From Desulfovibrionales bacterium (GTDB taxonomy: Bacteria > Desulfobacterota > Desulfovibrionia > Desulfovibrionales > Desulfomicrobiaceae): 8,197 nt of DNA. Positions 6,370-8,197 of this stretch are shown in pieces. The notes under the pieces are model-generated. The model was not told the DNA's origin, ran no database searches, and saw nothing but the letters and a program-made list of their open reading frames with translations. Every line of letters begins with the position of its first letter. Position 1 is the first letter of the stretch. Position numbers and translations under genes: made by a program. Location of the stretch: contig JAAYGZ010000210.1 of the NCBI GenBank assembly GCA_012727515.1, positions 1 through 8,197 on the forward strand, read 5' to 3'.

Positions 6370-7385
6370 TGTATTGTCCTGGCGACATTTATAGCCAGAT
6401 CTTTGAGCGTATCAATCATAAAATCAAGGGCTTCATTACGAGTCAGGACATCAATACACGACTGGCGGAAAGTTTGTTCATCATCACCACGCATGGCAGA
6501 AATAAAGGCCTGGGGGAGAATAAGCGCATCTTTGACTAAATCAGCCACGTCAAAAACCAATCCGCCCCGTCTGGTTTTTCCATGCATTACAGCCAAACCA
6601 TGCGGGATGCCCAGCACCCAGGTCGCCGTAGCTCCAAGGCCATAGGCAAGATAGTTGCCATGATCGAGCAGCCTATTGGCCGGGTCAGTGCCAGTGCCTC
6701 GCTTGGCGCGTTTAAACTGGCCATAACCAACGCTTCGTGCTGCCAGCTTGAAAAGTTCCTTTGTCAGACGTGCTTCTTCTGCGAGCAGCGCCATTGGCTC
6801 ATGTATGTGCTGGATAGCTTGGCGCGTAGAGCCCACAAGAGATTCTAACCGCTCGTAGTCAACTGAAAAATCCTGATCGCCAAAAGTTTTTGGATGCCCC
6901 CAACTGCGCATGATAAAATCTAGCCGTCCATCCTGAAGTGATTTAGCAGCAGCCAGCCTGGCAGCATCGTCAAACCAAAATTTGACCCATGCCTGAAGAT
7001 ACTGAGTTGGGCGGTATTCACTTTGCGGCGAAAGCCATGAAACTTCAATGTCATATTCGTTGGCACTGAGTAATGGTGTCCCTCCGCCACCACAAAATCC
7101 AACCATGACGCCAGCCTTGGCCAGTTCGCGCATGGCTGCCTGAGTAATTGAAGTTCCGGTGCCAAGTAAAATTGACGTTGTGTTGGCAATGGGTATGTTC
7201 CAATAAAGCGATTTTTTCCCCGCCTCTGTAACATACTCCACCCGACCGCCGTGGACTAATACACGACAATGCTCAAGATAATAGATGTTAGCCCGCTTGG
7301 AGTGCAGGATTGTCTTGAGATCTGATGCCATAAGATCATGTTTGCGCGTATGTGCCCTGCTCTCTGCTGTTCTGCTTTGCTCCAT
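6366..7385 (-). CDS. cas1: Cas1 (Cas1f), CRISPR integrase
   Basis: Type I-F Cas1, the integrase that inserts new spacers together with the Cas2 domain of Cas2-3. The segment from LKTILHSKRANIYYLEHCRV to DFMIDTLKDLA is nearly collinear with the 324-residue P. aeruginosa protein. The expected active-site residues are present: E204 (LLAEEARL), H268 (AVMHGKTRRGG), and D279 and D282 (VFDVAD), numbered from the chosen start. The start at 7385 (339 residues) was chosen because GGGGGA (7397-7392) lies six bases upstream. A TTG at 7436 would give 356 residues but has no ribosome-binding site. The ATG at 7331 would give 321 residues, closest to the family length, but also lacks one. Its stop overlaps the cas2-3 ATG by four bases, so the two are probably translated together. 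Confidence 0.95.
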   Translation of the reverse strand: MEQSRTAESRAHTRKHDLMASDLKTILHSKRANIYYLEHCRVLVHGGRVEYVTEAGKKSLYWNIPIANTTSILLGTGTSITQAAMRELAKAGVMVGFCGGGGTPLLSANEYDIEVSWLSPQSEYRPTQYLQAWVKFWFDDAARLAAAKSLQDGRLDFIMRSWGHPKTFGDQDFSVDYERLESLVGSTRQAIQHIHEPMALLAEEARLTKELFKLAARSVGYGQFKRAKRGTGTDPANRLLDHGNYLAYGLGATATWVLGIPHGLAVMHGKTRRGGLVFDVADLVKDALILPQAFISAMRGDDEQTFRQSCIDVLTRNEALDFMIDTLKDLAINVARTIQ

Positions 7386-7391
7386 AACAAA

Positions 7392-7397
7392 TCCCCC
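7392..7397 (-). promoter_or_regulatory. Ribosome-binding site that sets the cas1 start
   Basis: GGGGGA on the minus strand, six bases before ATG 7385, can pair with the anti-Shine-Dalgarno CCUCC through one G-U pair. Neither the upstream TTG (7436) nor the downstream ATG (7331) has such a site, so this element decides the start. Between here and the palindrome at 7490 I see no convincing promoter for cas1, although one must be expected in this divergent region. Confidence 0.55.
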
Positions 7398-7489
7398 AGG
7401 CCTGAGTTGCGGTGTATGGGATGAAGGTTTGGACAAGTGAGGGAGATGGTAACATGGCTATTGGACTGAGTTCCAGAAAAATGCTTGTC

Positions 7490-7515
7490 ACTAATTAACT
7501 AATAAGTTAGTTAGT
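7490..7515. promoter_or_regulatory. 26-bp palindrome, probable operator of the TetR regulator
   Basis: On the plus strand ACTAATTAACT (7490-7500) and AGTTAGTTAGT (7505-7515) are inverted copies with one mismatch in 11, separated by AATA. It lies directly upstream of the TetR start codon at 7520 and overlaps the alternative GTG start at 7514. Palindromes of this size in front of their own gene are typical of TetR autoregulation. TTGTCA (7485-7490) may be a -35 box running into the left arm. If the -10 is TAGTTA (7508-7513), the transcript would start almost at the ATG. Because cas1 is divergent and starts about 105 bases away, the regulator could in principle also affect cas1, but nothing visible proves this. 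Confidence 0.65.
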
Positions 7516-7519
7516 GGTC

Positions 7520-8194
7520 ATGAAGAAAACAAATCGCAAATACTCACACCAAGGTCGCCCTCCGGCAAAGGAGAGCGAAGGCCGGCGCGAAAGAATTCTG
7601 GACAGCGCCCTGACCCTATTTGCCGGGCACGGCATCGCCGGAACAACCATTGCGCAAATAGCCAAGGACTCCGGGGTCACCTCAGCCATGGTGCATTACT
7701 ATTTCGGTAACCGCGAAGGTCTGTTGGACGCCATTGCTGCTGAACGGCTGGCCCCTGCCATAGAATACATCTGGGCGGGAGTTTCGGAGGAGGCTCTGGC
7801 GGAACCGCGCCGGATTGTCACAGAATTTGTAGATCGCCTGCTCGAAGCAGTGGAAAAGATGCCGCAACTTCCACAGTTATGGAGCCGCGAAATACTTAAT
7901 CCGGGCGGTATGCTGCGGGAGCGGTTGCTGACACTTGTTCCATTGGAGCGTCTCGCCACTGTGATCAGTGCCCTTTCCCTGGCGCAACAGAAAGGAACCG
8001 TAAACCCCATGATCAGTCCACCTCTTGTAATGACATCCATCATGGCCGTGGTCATGCTTCCGATAACGGCGTGGGACATGCTCGGTAAAATTCCGATTAT
8101 GCCTGCCTTGGACAAAGAAGTTTTACGGCATCACGCGCTCGCGCTGCTGCTGGACGGACTATGCCCTGAAAAGAGTCGGGAGGGTCAGCAATGA
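7520..8194 (+). CDS. TetR/AcrR-family transcriptional regulator
   Basis: A 224-residue one-component repressor with the family's N-terminal helix-turn-helix: RRERILDSALTLFAGHGIAG at 22-41, then TTIAQIAKDSGVTSAMVHYYF at roughly 42-62, then NREGLLDAIAAERL. The C-terminal ligand and dimer domain (about 75-215) is mostly helical and I cannot assign a ligand. The ATG at 7520 is preferred, giving MKKTNRKYSH; a GTG at 7514 would add two residues (MV) and lies in the palindrome. Neither has a good ribosome-binding site, so the mRNA may have a very short leader. The stop codon overlaps the ATG of the next gene (ATGA), indicating an operon. TetR genes ahead of membrane-fusion or efflux genes are common, but the partner cannot be read here. 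The segment looks richer in GC than the cas genes and is probably not part of the CRISPR system. Confidence 0.9.
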   Translation: MKKTNRKYSHQGRPPAKESEGRRERILDSALTLFAGHGIAGTTIAQIAKDSGVTSAMVHYYFGNREGLLDAIAAERLAPAIEYIWAGVSEEALAEPRRIVTEFVDRLLEAVEKMPQLPQLWSREILNPGGMLRERLLTLVPLERLATVISALSLAQQKGTVNPMISPPLVMTSIMAVVMLPITAWDMLGKIPIMPALDKEVLRHHALALLLDGLCPEKSREGQQ

Positions 8195-8197
8195 AGC
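8191..8197 (+). CDS. Start of a downstream gene, cut by the window edge
   Basis: ATGAAGC at the end of the window looks like a start codon: it overlaps the TetR stop by four bases (ATGA) and is preceded by GGGAGG about eight bases upstream. Only Met-Lys is visible, so no function can be given. Co-transcription with the TetR gene is likely, and a transport or efflux component would be the usual partner, but that is a guess. Confidence 0.45.

Noticed and set aside
7383..7436. TTG start of cas1 at 7436.
   Set aside because: No ribosome-binding site precedes it, TTG is a rare start and the extra residues have no counterpart in the family; ATG 7385 has GGGGGA at a good distance.

Overview
The window holds most of a type I-F (Ypest/Csy, subtype I-F1) CRISPR-Cas locus on the minus strand, followed by a divergent TetR-type regulator on the plus strand. 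Read along the minus strand, the order is cas1 (7385-6366), the fused cas2-3 (6369-3061), a 252-base intergenic region, csy1/cas8f (2808-1477), csy2/cas5f (1484-534) and the first 155 codons of csy3/cas7f (465 to the window edge). The missing parts, the rest of csy3, csy4/cas6f and the normal CRISPR array, would be expected beyond the left edge. The Cas proteins resemble the Pseudomonas/Escherichia I-F1 proteins closely and all inspected catalytic motifs are intact. The host is a Gram-negative bacterium. I cannot name the genus from sequence alone; a proteobacterium or desulfobacterium is only a guess.

The most interesting part is the cas2-3/csy1 intergenic region. Directly after the cas2-3 stop codon there is a degenerate two-repeat mini-CRISPR on the minus strand (3046-2971). 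Both repeats keep the CTGCC/GGCAG hairpin that Cas6f recognises. The first also keeps the 5' handle CTTAGAAA typical of I-F crRNAs. Between them lies a 20-nt spacer-like sequence instead of the usual 32 nt. It matches 17 of 20 bases of a site about 140 bases downstream, in the csy1 promoter. That site is preceded by the type I-F PAM (CC) and lies between a good -35 box (TTGACC) and the -10 box (TATAAC). Two of the three mismatches are at spacer positions 6 and 12, which type I Cascade complexes flip out and do not read. The simplest interpretation is an autoregulatory crRNA-like RNA (CreR type): the Csy complex loaded with this RNA would bind its own promoter and repress csy1-csy2-csy3(-csy4), as a feedback sensor of free effector complex.

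The genes work together as follows. Cas1 and Cas2-3 acquire spacers, Csy1-4 with crRNA form the surveillance complex, and the Cas3 part of Cas2-3 degrades targets. cas1 and cas2-3 overlap by 4 bases (ATGA) and csy1 and csy2 by 8, so there are two translationally coupled blocks. The mini-CRISPR and the csy promoter sit between them.

On the right, a TetR-family gene (7520-8194) starts inside or just after a 26-bp imperfect palindrome (7490-7515) that is probably its operator. Its stop codon overlaps the ATG of a further gene that runs off the window. By eye this segment is richer in GC than the cas genes, so the cas locus may end in the 7386-7519 intergenic region.
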